Shown here piece after piece: positions 52,125-60,704 of a DNA stretch of 64,000 bases. The notes beneath the pieces were generated by a model. That model was not told the origin of the DNA and made no database searches. It worked only from the letters and a program-made list of their open reading frames with translations. A program made the translations under genes and the position numbers. Every line of letters starts with the position of its first letter. The first letter of the stretch is position 1. Source of the DNA: Paenibacillus sp. GP183 (GTDB lineage: Bacteria; Bacillota; Bacilli; Paenibacillales; NBRC-103111). The stretch spans positions 248,001 through 312,000 of the forward strand of contig NZ_FNSW01000001.1 of assembly GCF_900104695.1 (NCBI RefSeq), read 5' to 3'.

Positions 52125-53306
52125 ATGAATATTTGGACCATTGCAAAATATGAAGTTCAGCGCATGATGACGTCCCGCACGGTTTTGCTCATCCAGTTTG
52201 CTCTGCCTTTAATATTGATCTTTATTCTGGGTTCAGCATTATCGAACCAATTTCAAATCAAGGATAAAGCTATTCCCTCGGTGAGTGTGGCGCTTGTTCA
52301 ACAGGATTCGGGTTCCATGAACGAAGAGCTTGCCGCATTTCTTAAAAGCGGAAGAATCACGGACTTAATTCACATTACAACTTATACGACCTCTGATGAG
52401 GCTAAGAATCAGATAAAGCTTGGCAAAGAACAGTTCGGTCTCGTTGTTCCCGCAGATTTCAGCGATAAAGTCATGCGAGGTGGATCGGCAGAATGGGAAA
52501 TGATATTGGGGAATGATTACGACCAAAATTTAACGGCACAGATGGTGTTCGGTTCGTTTTTGGATCAAATTAATTTTTATCAGTCTTTGAGTATAGCTGC
52601 AGGTCCTAATGTTCAAAAAGCAGCCCAGCCAAGCGGAGAAGCAGCAAAGTATGGAGCTGCTGACAATTCTTTTGTGCAAATGGGAAAGCTGTCCGCTTCG
52701 GATGCCAATTATTCAGCGAGCCAATATTATGCGGCGGCCATGCTGGTGATGTTCTTGCTTTACTCCGGTATGAGCGCTGCCATAAGCATGATGAATGAAA
52801 AGGAAAAGCATACCTTGATGCGGCTGAATTCCATGCCAATTCCGGAAGTCCATTTAATGTTCGGTAAAATTACGGGGAATGCCTTCATTACAATGCTTCA
52901 ATCCTTTGTTATCATTGCGGCAACAACCCTCTTTTATGGCGTAAACTGGGGTCATTCCTATGGGATGCTGGCTGTCGTATGTCTATGTTTAACAGCCGTG
53001 TCGATGAGTCTTGCCGTCATGATCTCGATGCTGGCTGGATCCATCAAAGCGGTTATAACAATCTTTCAATTCCTGATTATGGCTATGACATTTTTAAGCG
53101 GAGGCTTCTCGCCGCTTCCGGATGGATTCCTCCATACGATTGGAGAGTTCACAGTGAATCATTGGGCGCTGCAAAGCATGCTGCGCATGATGTTGGAGAG
53201 CGATGTTACTGTCATTTTGCAGTATGTTACCATCCTTGGAATGATTGCTGTCGGACTTTTGATAATCTCTCTAGGCGCATATCGAATGGTGGGTTACCAT
53301 GAATAG
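52125..53306 (+). CDS. lnrM: ABC-2 exporter permease, LnrM-like
   Basis: 393 residues: N-terminal span, large outside loop to about 200, five C-terminal spans (NEKEKHTLMRLNSMPIPEVH is the ABC-2 signature). Paralogue of the next gene; 12 bp after the ATPase. Confidence 0.86.
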   Translation: MNIWTIAKYEVQRMMTSRTVLLIQFALPLILIFILGSALSNQFQIKDKAIPSVSVALVQQDSGSMNEELAAFLKSGRITDLIHITTYTTSDEAKNQIKLGKEQFGLVVPADFSDKVMRGGSAEWEMILGNDYDQNLTAQMVFGSFLDQINFYQSLSIAAGPNVQKAAQPSGEAAKYGAADNSFVQMGKLSASDANYSASQYYAAAMLVMFLLYSGMSAAISMMNEKEKHTLMRLNSMPIPEVHLMFGKITGNAFITMLQSFVIIAATTLFYGVNWGHSYGMLAVVCLCLTAVSMSLAVMISMLAGSIKAVITIFQFLIMAMTFLSGGFSPLPDGFLHTIGEFTVNHWALQSMLRMMLESDVTVILQYVTILGMIAVGLLIISLGAYRMVGYHE

Positions 53307-54453
53307 CTTATATATTGCTCTTAATATGTTAAAGCGGACACTGGGACAGAGAAAGGGATTGTTCATTTATATAGTCATTCCTACATTCGTAATCTCTCTG
53401 ATTATTGCCTTAGCCGGTCAAGCGCCCACGAGAGTAGTCACTATCGCCTATATGAATCAAGACCAGGGAAACCTGGGCAAGCACTTGGTGCAAGAGCTGT
53501 CATTAAGAAAAGATTATATCCTTAAAGAAATGTCCCATGCTGATATGCTCAAGGAACATGTAATCAAACAGCAGGCAGACGCTGCATTTATCATACCTGC
53601 TAATTTCAGCGACTCCTTGTATAAAGGCAATGTACCGCAAGTTCAGATGTATCAGCTAAGCGTCAGTGAAGCCTCATTCACCTTGAAGCTCCACGTGGAT
53701 TCCATAGTCGGTGAGTTGAATCAAACTGTATCTTCACTGCAAGCAGCCTCGCTGCAAGGAGCAGTTCTGCAATCAGCCGTAGAAAAAACATTGGCTCAAA
53801 TGGAAAAGCATCAGGTGAAAGCAGCCGTGACCGACTTGAATCTATATGTAAACCCCGGTCTTTCCACCATCATTGGATTCATGCTCATGTTTATGATGAG
53901 CCTCATCAATAGCACCGTTTCCATTATTATGGAAGATCGCAAGCAAATGACGATGGCTCGAATATATACGGCTCCGGTTCGATCGTTTGAAATCGTGATG
54001 GGTAATTTCATGGGCAGCTTCTTGGTCGGCAACTTACAAATCCTGTTGATCCTTTCCATAACACGGTATATCCTGCAATTTGATTACCATTTGCCCTTTG
54101 TCTCGCAGCTAGTTATTATGGAATTCTTTTTACTCGCAAGTATGGGAATTGCAAGTGCAGTAGCGGGCATGGTCAAGAATTCATCGAACATAACCTCGCT
54201 CAACACCCTCATCATTACACCGACATGCATGCTCGGCGGGTGCTTCTGGCCTGTTTCGATCATGCCGGATTGGATGCAAAAGCTCTCCAATTTCGTACCG
54301 CAAAAATGGGCGATCGACGCGATACAACGCATGTCTATGGGACAGGGATTGATGAACGTGCTGCTAAACTTAGGCGTGCTTGCTTTGTTTGCCATCATCC
54401 TGCTCGGCATCGGCTCCGTGATTCTTCGTCCTGAAAAAGCGGAGGCTAGTTGA
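53299..54453 (+). CDS. lnrN: ABC-2 exporter permease, LnrN-like
   Basis: 384 residues, same layout (MEDRKQMTMARIYTAPVRSF signature). It overlaps the preceding gene by 8 bp, so the two permeases are made in equal amounts, probably as a heterodimer. Terminator at 54484. Confidence 0.86.
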   Translation: MNSLYIALNMLKRTLGQRKGLFIYIVIPTFVISLIIALAGQAPTRVVTIAYMNQDQGNLGKHLVQELSLRKDYILKEMSHADMLKEHVIKQQADAAFIIPANFSDSLYKGNVPQVQMYQLSVSEASFTLKLHVDSIVGELNQTVSSLQAASLQGAVLQSAVEKTLAQMEKHQVKAAVTDLNLYVNPGLSTIIGFMLMFMMSLINSTVSIIMEDRKQMTMARIYTAPVRSFEIVMGNFMGSFLVGNLQILLILSITRYILQFDYHLPFVSQLVIMEFFLLASMGIASAVAGMVKNSSNITSLNTLIITPTCMLGGCFWPVSIMPDWMQKLSNFVPQKWAIDAIQRMSMGQGLMNVLLNLGVLALFAIILLGIGSVILRPEKAEAS

Positions 54454-54483
54454 TTGAGTGCTGACAAGTGGATTGGCACAATA

Positions 54484-54517
54484 AACATGCCGAGGATTTT
54501 TTCCTCGGCATGTTTTT
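54484..54517 (+). terminator. Rho-independent terminator of the lnr-like operon
   Basis: AACATGCCGAGGA / TCCTCGGCATGTT, 13-bp stem, 5-base loop, T-run. Confidence 0.92.
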
Positions 54518-54551
54518 AATTAATAGGGCATCCGATCATTATGGCTTGTCA

Positions 54552-54755
54552 TTAATGAACCAGAGCTTCAACTGGCAGCATGTTCTTATATGACAATAGC
54601 TGAATGGCGACTCCAACCTGAAAGTCACTTAGATTGCATATCTTGGCGATTTTGTCTGTATCATCCGGTTTGACTGAACCACAGGGCAAAACATCGTAAA
54701 CCAGCTTCTCGGCTTCCCAGTAAAATTGGGCTCTTTTTTCCGTTATAGTCTCCAT
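54552..54755 (-). CDS. Small hypothetical protein, winged-helix-like
   Basis: 67 residues: helical with KIAKICNLSDFQVGVAIQLLSYKNML, reminiscent of a small winged helix; no family certain. AGGAGCTG precedes the ATG. Confidence 0.6.
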   Translation of the reverse strand: METITEKRAQFYWEAEKLVYDVLPCGSVKPDDTDKIAKICNLSDFQVGVAIQLLSYKNMLPVEALVH

Positions 54756-54948
54756 GATTTCAGCTCCTGTTAGTTCATAAATTATGGATAATTACCACAT
54801 TGGAAATATATTGAAACAACTCTGATTCTGTCTTGCCAGAAAAGGGTAATAAGATGTGGGAAGTGGTAATTATTAAATCATAAACGGAGCAAACGTAATC
54901 CTTATAAGCAATGGGGGATTAAGTAAATCCGAAAGGTTGGTTTAAGCC

Positions 54949-55032
54949 ATGTTCTCTCGATTGAGAAGAAGACGATTGAAATTTCTTCGCCGAGTTTTAC
55001 GCGGCTACAAGATGACCAAGCAAATTTCTTAA
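54949..55032 (+). CDS. 27-residue Arg-rich small ORF
   Basis: MFSRLRRRRLKFLRRVLRGY-like basic peptide ending TKQIS; about one third Arg/Lys, amphipathic. GAAAGG lies at moderate distance from the ATG. A terminator 43 bp after its stop supports a short transcript, which might instead be a regulatory RNA. Low certainty. Confidence 0.35.
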   Translation: MFSRLRRRRLKFLRRVLRGYKMTKQIS

Positions 55033-55074
55033 AAAATCATTTTTGCAGCTTAACTAATTGCTGCTTCCCGTAAG

Positions 55075-55110
55075 AAGACCCTCCGCTTAATGTGCAGGGT
55101 CTTTGTTTTT
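55075..55110 (+). terminator. Rho-independent terminator of a short transcript
   Basis: AAGACCCT / AGGGTCTT with a 13-base loop, then TGTTTTT. Confidence 0.8.
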
Positions 55111-55294
55111 GGTGAAAAATAACAGCGATTCAAGCGTTGGAATCCACGAATAGAAATTTTCTCGCATCATCCATAAAAAATGTCAATAAACCAAGTTGCT
55201 AAAACATACAATTCATAATAAGATAAAAGTAAGCAAACAAGTTGTCTGAATATTTAAACTAAACATAACTTGTAAGCAAAAGGAGGGGATTGCC

Positions 55295-55891
55295 GTGAGT
55301 AAAAGTCATGAAGTGGAGTACTGCAACCTAGAGCTGCGATTTGACCGTCGGCAAATCCGTAATTTTATCAAATCATTGATTCAGGAAGGTTATTCCCTCT
55401 ATTGGAGCGAAAGCGAACAACAGTTTATCATTTCGATTCGGACGGGGCGCAAACTGATTAAACTAAAATTTGAGCGCATCGGCGAAAAATATAAGATTGT
55501 CGGGAATTACTCATTTAAGGATGAGAAGCTGGCCGAAATGATGGAGAAGCTGATTGGCGACACACGCGGCCATGCTATTGTGAAAAGGTTTAAAGACCGG
55601 CAAATTCTCATCGAAAATATTATGTTTGGGGAAATTATACGCATGGTAGAGATATCCGGAATCGAGCATAAAGTGCTTTTTCAAAAGGAACCGGTGATTA
55701 CGGTCGAAGAGGTTATGCAGGCGCTGCGCTCCCAGCGTTCGAATGAACGAATCCAGGTCCTGAGAATGGAGCTTGACTATGAGCTGGCTGTTCTGTCTGA
55801 TGCATTGAATGCTTCCGACGAAGCAGCGATCCGCAGCAGTAAAGAAAAACTGGAGACGTATCGTCATGAAATGCTGTTACTGGAAATGTGA
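55295..55891 (+). CDS. Conserved hypothetical protein of Paenibacillus type
   Basis: 198 residues from GTG after AAAAGGAGGGG. N-terminal alpha/beta (YCNLELRFDRRQIRNFIKSL, LYWSESEQQFIISI), basic middle (KLIKLKFERIGEKYKIVGNYSF), C-terminal helix pair. I have seen it carried in Paenibacillus genomes under an NRPS-module label, but nothing here resembles an NRPS domain. Function unknown. Confidence 0.6.
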   Translation: MSKSHEVEYCNLELRFDRRQIRNFIKSLIQEGYSLYWSESEQQFIISIRTGRKLIKLKFERIGEKYKIVGNYSFKDEKLAEMMEKLIGDTRGHAIVKRFKDRQILIENIMFGEIIRMVEISGIEHKVLFQKEPVITVEEVMQALRSQRSNERIQVLRMELDYELAVLSDALNASDEAAIRSSKEKLETYRHEMLLLEM

Positions 55892-55916
55892 GATCAGCCT
55901 AATAAAGATTCCTAAT

Positions 55917-55954
55917 AAGAGCCGAGTATGCTATTCGATACCGGTTCTTTTTTT
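55917..55954 (+). terminator. Rho-independent terminator
   Basis: AAGAGCCG / CGGTTCTT with a 17-base loop and T-run. Confidence 0.75.
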
Positions 55955-55979
55955 GATTAAAATAGTGTGGCCGCACTGA

Positions 55980-56016
55980 TTGTTAACGTGTGCATTGATA
56001 TGGTATGATGACGTTA
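55980..56016 (+). promoter_or_regulatory. Promoter and candidate operator of the gluconate operon
   Basis: TTGTTA at 55980-55985, 18-bp spacer, TATGAT at 56004-56009. TAACGT (55984-55989) and ACGTTA (56011-56016) form an inverted repeat across the promoter. Confidence 0.5.
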
Positions 56017-56027
56017 GAGGTGAGTGC

Positions 56028-57029
56028 ATGAGCCTTACAATTAAGGATTTAGCTCGACTTGCCGGCGTTTCGCATACGACGGTTTCAAGAGCGCTCAATG
56101 ACAGCCCCTACATCAAAGAAGAGACCAAGAACCGAATCCGCGCATTGGCTGATCAAATGAAGTATTCGCCTAATTTTAACGCTAAAAGTCTGGTTATGGA
56201 TCGTTCGTACCATCTGGGGTTATTCTTTACAACCCTCAATCAAGGTACCTCGGCCGGTTTTTTCTATGAAGCCATTCGCGGGGTCAACATTGTCATTAAA
56301 GACCGCTATCAGCTTATTGTCAAAGGGATCGATGATTATTCGAGCTATCACTCCATCAACCGAAAGAATTTTGACGGCATCATTGCTGTGAGCCAAAGCA
56401 GCGGAGATGGACCCTTCATCGAGCATGTCGTATCCGTCGGCATTCCTGTAGTGGTGCTGAATCGTGAAGTCGACAGTCAAGGTGTGCTTAATATCATCGC
56501 TGAAGAAGAGCAGGGTGCCTTTCAAGCGGTTTCCTATTTGATCGATCAGGGTCATGAACGAATTGCCATGATTGAAGGAAGAGCGGGATTTAAATCTGCG
56601 CAAAATAGAAAAGAAGGCTTTATACGCGCAATGAACGAACATGGGATCCCCGTCAATAAGGCATATTTACAGCCGGGGATGTACGACTTGGAAAGCGGAT
56701 TCAGAGGCATGCAGCAGCTTTTGGAGCTTGGCGAGCCTCCGACTGCTGTCTTTTGCAGTAATGACGAGATGGCGCTGGGTGCAATGAAGGCAGTTACGGA
56801 GAAGGGCTTGCAGGTGCCTGCGGATTTTTCCATTATCGGGTTCGATGATACGGTTTTTTCCGCGTTCATCACTCCGGCATTAACAACGGTCAGACGCCCT
56901 ATTGAGCTGATTGCCAGTGAAGGCGCGAAGCGTTTGATCCAGGGTATCGAGCAGAAGCAGCTCGAAACGCAATCCGTCTACTTAAAGACCGAATTAATGG
57001 TTCGGCAATCGGTCCGCAAATTAAATTAG
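56028..57029 (+). CDS. LacI-family regulator of the gluconate operon
   Basis: 333 residues: HTH (IKDLARLAGVSHTTVSRALND), hinge and PBP-like domain (GFDDTVFSAFITPALTTVRRP). The frame is open from 55980; ATG 56028 follows TTAGAGGTGA. It heads the operon and lies 12 bp before the LarA-like gene. Expected effector: gluconate or a related sugar acid. Confidence 0.88.
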   Translation: MSLTIKDLARLAGVSHTTVSRALNDSPYIKEETKNRIRALADQMKYSPNFNAKSLVMDRSYHLGLFFTTLNQGTSAGFFYEAIRGVNIVIKDRYQLIVKGIDDYSSYHSINRKNFDGIIAVSQSSGDGPFIEHVVSVGIPVVVLNREVDSQGVLNIIAEEEQGAFQAVSYLIDQGHERIAMIEGRAGFKSAQNRKEGFIRAMNEHGIPVNKAYLQPGMYDLESGFRGMQQLLELGEPPTAVFCSNDEMALGAMKAVTEKGLQVPADFSIIGFDDTVFSAFITPALTTVRRPIELIASEGAKRLIQGIEQKQLETQSVYLKTELMVRQSVRKLN

Positions 57030-57041
57030 GAGGCTGGTTCC

Positions 57042-58313
57042 ATGAGTATTCTGCAGCAGCTTTTACAAGACGTTCCCATTCCCCAGATGGTGCGAATTCG
57101 CCAGAAATTTGATGCTTCCATGCTGGAGCATCCGGAGAAAGCTTTACGGCTCGAGCTTGAAAAGCCCGGAGCCGTGGATCAGCTGCGCCTAGGCCAGAAG
57201 GTTGCTGTTGCGGTTGGCAGCAGAGGCATCGCCAATATTGCGATGGTTACCAAGACAACGATTGACGCCATTAAAGCTGCAGGGGCACATCCGTTCATAG
57301 TTCCCTGTATGGGCAGTCATGGCGGGGCAACGGCAGAAGGACAGATCGGTGTATTGCACCATCTGGGCATCTCGGAAGCTTTGATGGGGGCGCCGATTCA
57401 TTCTTCCATGGAAGTCATTGAAATCGGCCAATTGGCCAATGGACTTCCTGTCTATGTTGACCGGCTCGCAGCCGAAGCGGATGCCATTGTTGTGATTAAC
57501 CGTGTGAAACCGCACACGGCTTTTCGCGGAAAGATCGAGAGCGGCATCATGAAGATGATCGCGATCGGGCTGGGCAAACAGAAGGGCGCTGAAGCCTGCC
57601 ATCAGCTTGGCTTCAAGTACATGGCCGAGCATGTGGTGCTGATGGCCAACATGATGCTGGAGAAGTTGCCCATTGTATTTGGCGTAGCGCTCGTGGAAAA
57701 TGCCTACGATCAGACCTGCAGGATCGAGGTGCTGCCTGCCGCGCAGATCGAGGAGCGGGAAGAGCTGCTGCTGATCCAGGCAAAGGCGCGGCTGCCGCGC
57801 ATATTGTTCGACCAGATCGATGTGCTGGTGATCGATTATATCGGCAAAAACATCAGCGGCGACGGCATGGACCCGAATGTGACCGGCCGCTATCCAACTC
57901 CATATGCCCATGGCGGACCGGATGTGAGTAAAATGGTCGTGCTGGATTTGACCAAGGAAACGAACGGGAATGCCAACGGAGTGGGCACAGCTGATTTTAC
58001 TACCAAGCGGCTTGTGGCCCAAATGGATTTCGAAGCTACCTATGCAAACGGGTTGACTTCTACCGTCTGCGCGCCGACAAAGACTGCTACTACATTGGAC
58101 AATGACTTGCTGGCGTTTAAGGCAGCGGTAAAGACTTGCAATATTTTGGATTATACGCAATGCAAGCTAGTGAGAATTCGCGATACTCTGCATGTAGGAG
58201 AGATTGAAATCTCTGTAAATTTATTGAATGAAGCCATAGCGCATCCAGATATAGAAGTCCTGACGGCGCCGTACGAGCTTGCATTCGATGAAGAAGGGAA
58301 TATCAGCATATGA
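57042..58313 (+). CDS. LarA-superfamily (DUF2088) nickel-dependent racemase/epimerase-like
   Basis: 423 residues. N-terminal DUF2088 domain with VAVAVGSRGIANI, VPCMGSHGGATAEGQ (H93) and KPHTAFRGKIESGIMKMIAIGLGK (H158, several Lys). The LarA superfamily uses the nickel-pincer cofactor made by LarB/C/E and includes lactate, malate and D-gluconate 2-epimerase activities, as I recall from published surveys. No larBCE genes are in the window. Its coupling to gluconokinase by an ATGA overlap suggests a sugar acid as substrate; which one is inferred. Confidence 0.8.
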   Translation: MSILQQLLQDVPIPQMVRIRQKFDASMLEHPEKALRLELEKPGAVDQLRLGQKVAVAVGSRGIANIAMVTKTTIDAIKAAGAHPFIVPCMGSHGGATAEGQIGVLHHLGISEALMGAPIHSSMEVIEIGQLANGLPVYVDRLAAEADAIVVINRVKPHTAFRGKIESGIMKMIAIGLGKQKGAEACHQLGFKYMAEHVVLMANMMLEKLPIVFGVALVENAYDQTCRIEVLPAAQIEEREELLLIQAKARLPRILFDQIDVLVIDYIGKNISGDGMDPNVTGRYPTPYAHGGPDVSKMVVLDLTKETNGNANGVGTADFTTKRLVAQMDFEATYANGLTSTVCAPTKTATTLDNDLLAFKAAVKTCNILDYTQCKLVRIRDTLHVGEIEISVNLLNEAIAHPDIEVLTAPYELAFDEEGNISI

Positions 58314-59896
58314 CCGCAGATGCGTCAGCTGCTCCCTATATGGTTGCAGTAGATATTGGAACAACAAGCACCAAAACATTAATTGTCGACCGTGCTGGCC
58401 GCGTATTGGCTTCTCATTCCATCGAATATCCGCTCCATACTCCAACTGCAGACCGGGCGGAACAAGACCCCTTGGAAATATTCCAAGCTGTCCTGATTGG
58501 GATTGAAGCTGTTGTGAAGCAGTTAAGATTACGCGCCGAGGAAGTATTATGTGTGTCCTTTAGCTCTGCGATGCACAGTATTATTGCTGTGGATCAAGAG
58601 CTGCGTCCACTTTCCAACTGTATCACCTGGGCGGATAACCGCAGCGCAAGCTACGTGGACGTGCTGAGGAGCAGCGGATTAGGCCAATCCATTTACTCCC
58701 GCACGGGCACTCCTATTCATCCGATGTCGCCGCTGCTCAAGCTTATGTGGTTTCGCGATAATGAGCCTGATTTGATAAAGGCCGCCTACAAATTTATCGG
58801 CATCAAAGAATTTGTGTTTGCTAAGCTTTTTCAGCGGTTTGTGATTGATCACTCTCTGGCCAGTGCGACAGGATTGTTCAATTTGCAGAATCTTGATTGG
58901 GATCACGAAGCTCTGCATACGGCGGGAATAAGCCGGGATCAGCTGTCCGATCCGGTGCCGACCACCTTCCAAATCAGCGGCTTGCCAACTGAATATGCAG
59001 AGCAAATGGGCCTCAGCCCGAATACTCCGTTCATAGCTGGAGCCTCCGACGGAGTTCTTGCCAATCTCGCGGTTGGCGCCACCGAGCCTGGCATATGGGC
59101 TGTATCCATTGGCACCAGCGGGGCGGTTAGGGGAGTTGTTCGAGAGCCGATCACTGATCCCCACGGCAGACTGTTTTGCTATGCGCTGGTCGAAAACTTC
59201 TGGGTAGTCGGGGGTCCGATCAACAATGGCGGCATCATGTTTCGCTGGGTACGCGACCAGCTTGCTACTTTGGAAGCCGAAGAAGCCCGTCGCAGAGGGC
59301 AGGACCCTTATGATTACTTGACGCAGCTGGCATCGGAAGTGCCTCCGGGTTCGGAAGGCTTGATCTTCCTGTCGCTGCTGGCCGGAGAACGCGCACCTTA
59401 TTGGAATGCCAATGCCCGTGGCGTGTTTTTTGGATTTTCCTTGGTGCACAGCAAGAAGCACATGATCCGTTCGGTTCTGGAAGGAGTCATGTACCGGATA
59501 CAATCGGTGGCTTCCGCGCTGCAGGAAATGACGGGGCAGCCGAATGAAATCCGCGCCTCCGGGGGCTTTGCTCGGTCGGTGTTCTGGCGGCAAATGATGG
59601 CGGACGTAACGGGAACACCGGTGCATGTACCGGATTCCGTGGAAAGCTCGGGGATTGGGGCTGCTTTACTAGGGCTTTTTGCAATGGGAGTGATCAAGGA
59701 TTTCAACGAAGCGCATAACTGGATCCGAATTCAGGCCACGCATCAACCGGATCCGGCCATAACCAAGGTTTATGCGCAATTGACATCCATTTACAGGAAC
59801 GTATATGATCATTTAAAAGATGATTTTGATGCGATTTCTGCCTTCCAGCAAGAACATTCCCCCATAACCCAAACGAAGAAAGAGGGGAAAGCATGA
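58310..59896 (+). CDS. gntK: Gluconokinase, FGGY family
   Basis: 528 residues: AVDIGTTSTKTLIVD, TWADNRS, GASDGVLANLAVGA, SIGTSGAVRGV, and LSLLAGERAPYWNANARG, the GntK-type FGGY signature. Phosphorylates D-gluconate for the 6-phosphogluconate dehydrogenase encoded two genes later. Overlaps LarA-like stop by ATGA and the SDR start by ATGA. Confidence 0.88.
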   Translation: MTADASAAPYMVAVDIGTTSTKTLIVDRAGRVLASHSIEYPLHTPTADRAEQDPLEIFQAVLIGIEAVVKQLRLRAEEVLCVSFSSAMHSIIAVDQELRPLSNCITWADNRSASYVDVLRSSGLGQSIYSRTGTPIHPMSPLLKLMWFRDNEPDLIKAAYKFIGIKEFVFAKLFQRFVIDHSLASATGLFNLQNLDWDHEALHTAGISRDQLSDPVPTTFQISGLPTEYAEQMGLSPNTPFIAGASDGVLANLAVGATEPGIWAVSIGTSGAVRGVVREPITDPHGRLFCYALVENFWVVGGPINNGGIMFRWVRDQLATLEAEEARRRGQDPYDYLTQLASEVPPGSEGLIFLSLLAGERAPYWNANARGVFFGFSLVHSKKHMIRSVLEGVMYRIQSVASALQEMTGQPNEIRASGGFARSVFWRQMMADVTGTPVHVPDSVESSGIGAALLGLFAMGVIKDFNEAHNWIRIQATHQPDPAITKVYAQLTSIYRNVYDHLKDDFDAISAFQQEHSPITQTKKEGKA

Positions 59897-60663
59897 TGAA
59901 TTTATTCGATTTAACCGGGAAAACAGCCGTTGTTATTGGAGGAAACAGTACCCTTGGTGCAGAGATGGGGCTGGCACTTGCAGGTCATGGAGCCCAAGTG
60001 GCGATTGTAGGCCGCAATCAGGAGAAAAGCGATTCGGTCAGAGCACGAATTGAAGAAGCAGGCGGTCATGCCCATTGTTTTACGGCTGATGCGACGAATC
60101 AGGAGGATCTGAAGGTTGTCCTCAAACAGATTTTGGCTTGGTCCGGAAATGTCGATATCCTGATGAATTGCCCGGGCAAAAACAGCGCAACACCGTTCTT
60201 TGACATTTCCATGGAAGAATGGGATTCTATTATGGAGGTTAATCTCAAAAGCGTTGTGTTAACCTGTCAAATATTTGGGAAATATATGGTAGAGCAAGGC
60301 AAGGGAGGCAGCATTATCAACATTTCCTCCGTTTCCTCCGATCCGCCGCTTTCCCGAGTGTTTACGTATTCGGCCTCCAAGGCGGCTGTGAATAACGTAA
60401 CGAAGTTTTTAGCCCGTGAATTCGCCCCCAGTGGAGTCCGGGTCAATGCCATTATTCCCGGGTTTTTCCCGGCCGAGCAAAACCGCAAGATTCTTCAGCC
60501 GGAACGTATAGAATCGATCATGAAGCATACTCCCATGAATCGTTTCGGCGCAGCGCAAGAGCTTCAAGGAGCCGCTGTATTTCTGGCATCCGAACAGGCC
60601 TCCAGTTTTGTTACGGGAGCATTGATCCGCGTGGATGGCGGTTTTGGTGCTATGACCATATAA
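59893..60663 (+). CDS. SDR oxidoreductase, gluconate/mannonate dehydrogenase-like
   Basis: 256 residues: NAD(P) motif [13 protein letters not shown]...Y..SK catalytic set ([20 protein letters not shown]), and [12 protein letters not shown], which resembles the UxuB-type D-mannonate/fructuronate SDR. Could be gluconate 5-dehydrogenase or mannonate oxidoreductase. ATG 59893 or 59896 both possible. Confidence 0.8.
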   Translation: MMNLFDLTGKTAVVIGGNSTLGAEMGLALAGHGAQVAIVGRNQEKSDSVRARIEEAGGHAHCFTADATNQEDLKVVLKQILAWSGNVDILMNCPGKNSATPFFDISMEEWDSIMEVNLKSVVLTCQIFGKYMVEQGKGGSIINISSVSSDPPLSRVFTYSASKAAVNNVTKFLAREFAPSGVRVNAIIPGFFPAEQNRKILQPERIESIMKHTPMNRFGAAQELQGAAVFLASEQASSFVTGALIRVDGGFGAMTI

Positions 60664-60704
60664 ATATAAATCATCGCAACTCGGAAAGGATGTTCAAAGA
60701 GACC

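Larger units (their letters stand above)
54756..55294. other. 539-bp intergenic region with an inverted repeat, a 27-codon frame and a terminator
   Basis: ATAATTACCAC at 54788-54798 and GTGGTAATTAT at 54863-54873 are an 11-bp inverted repeat 64 bp apart. A 27-codon frame at 54949 is followed by a terminator at 55075. Nothing else recognisable. Confidence 0.5.

Noticed and set aside
57189-58160. Long minus-strand frame of 323 codons
   Set aside because: It is the antisense of the well-supported LarA-like gene, His/Arg-rich and without family features.
58679-59626. Minus-strand frame of 315 codons
   Set aside because: Antisense shadow of gluconokinase; no domain and no ribosome binding site.
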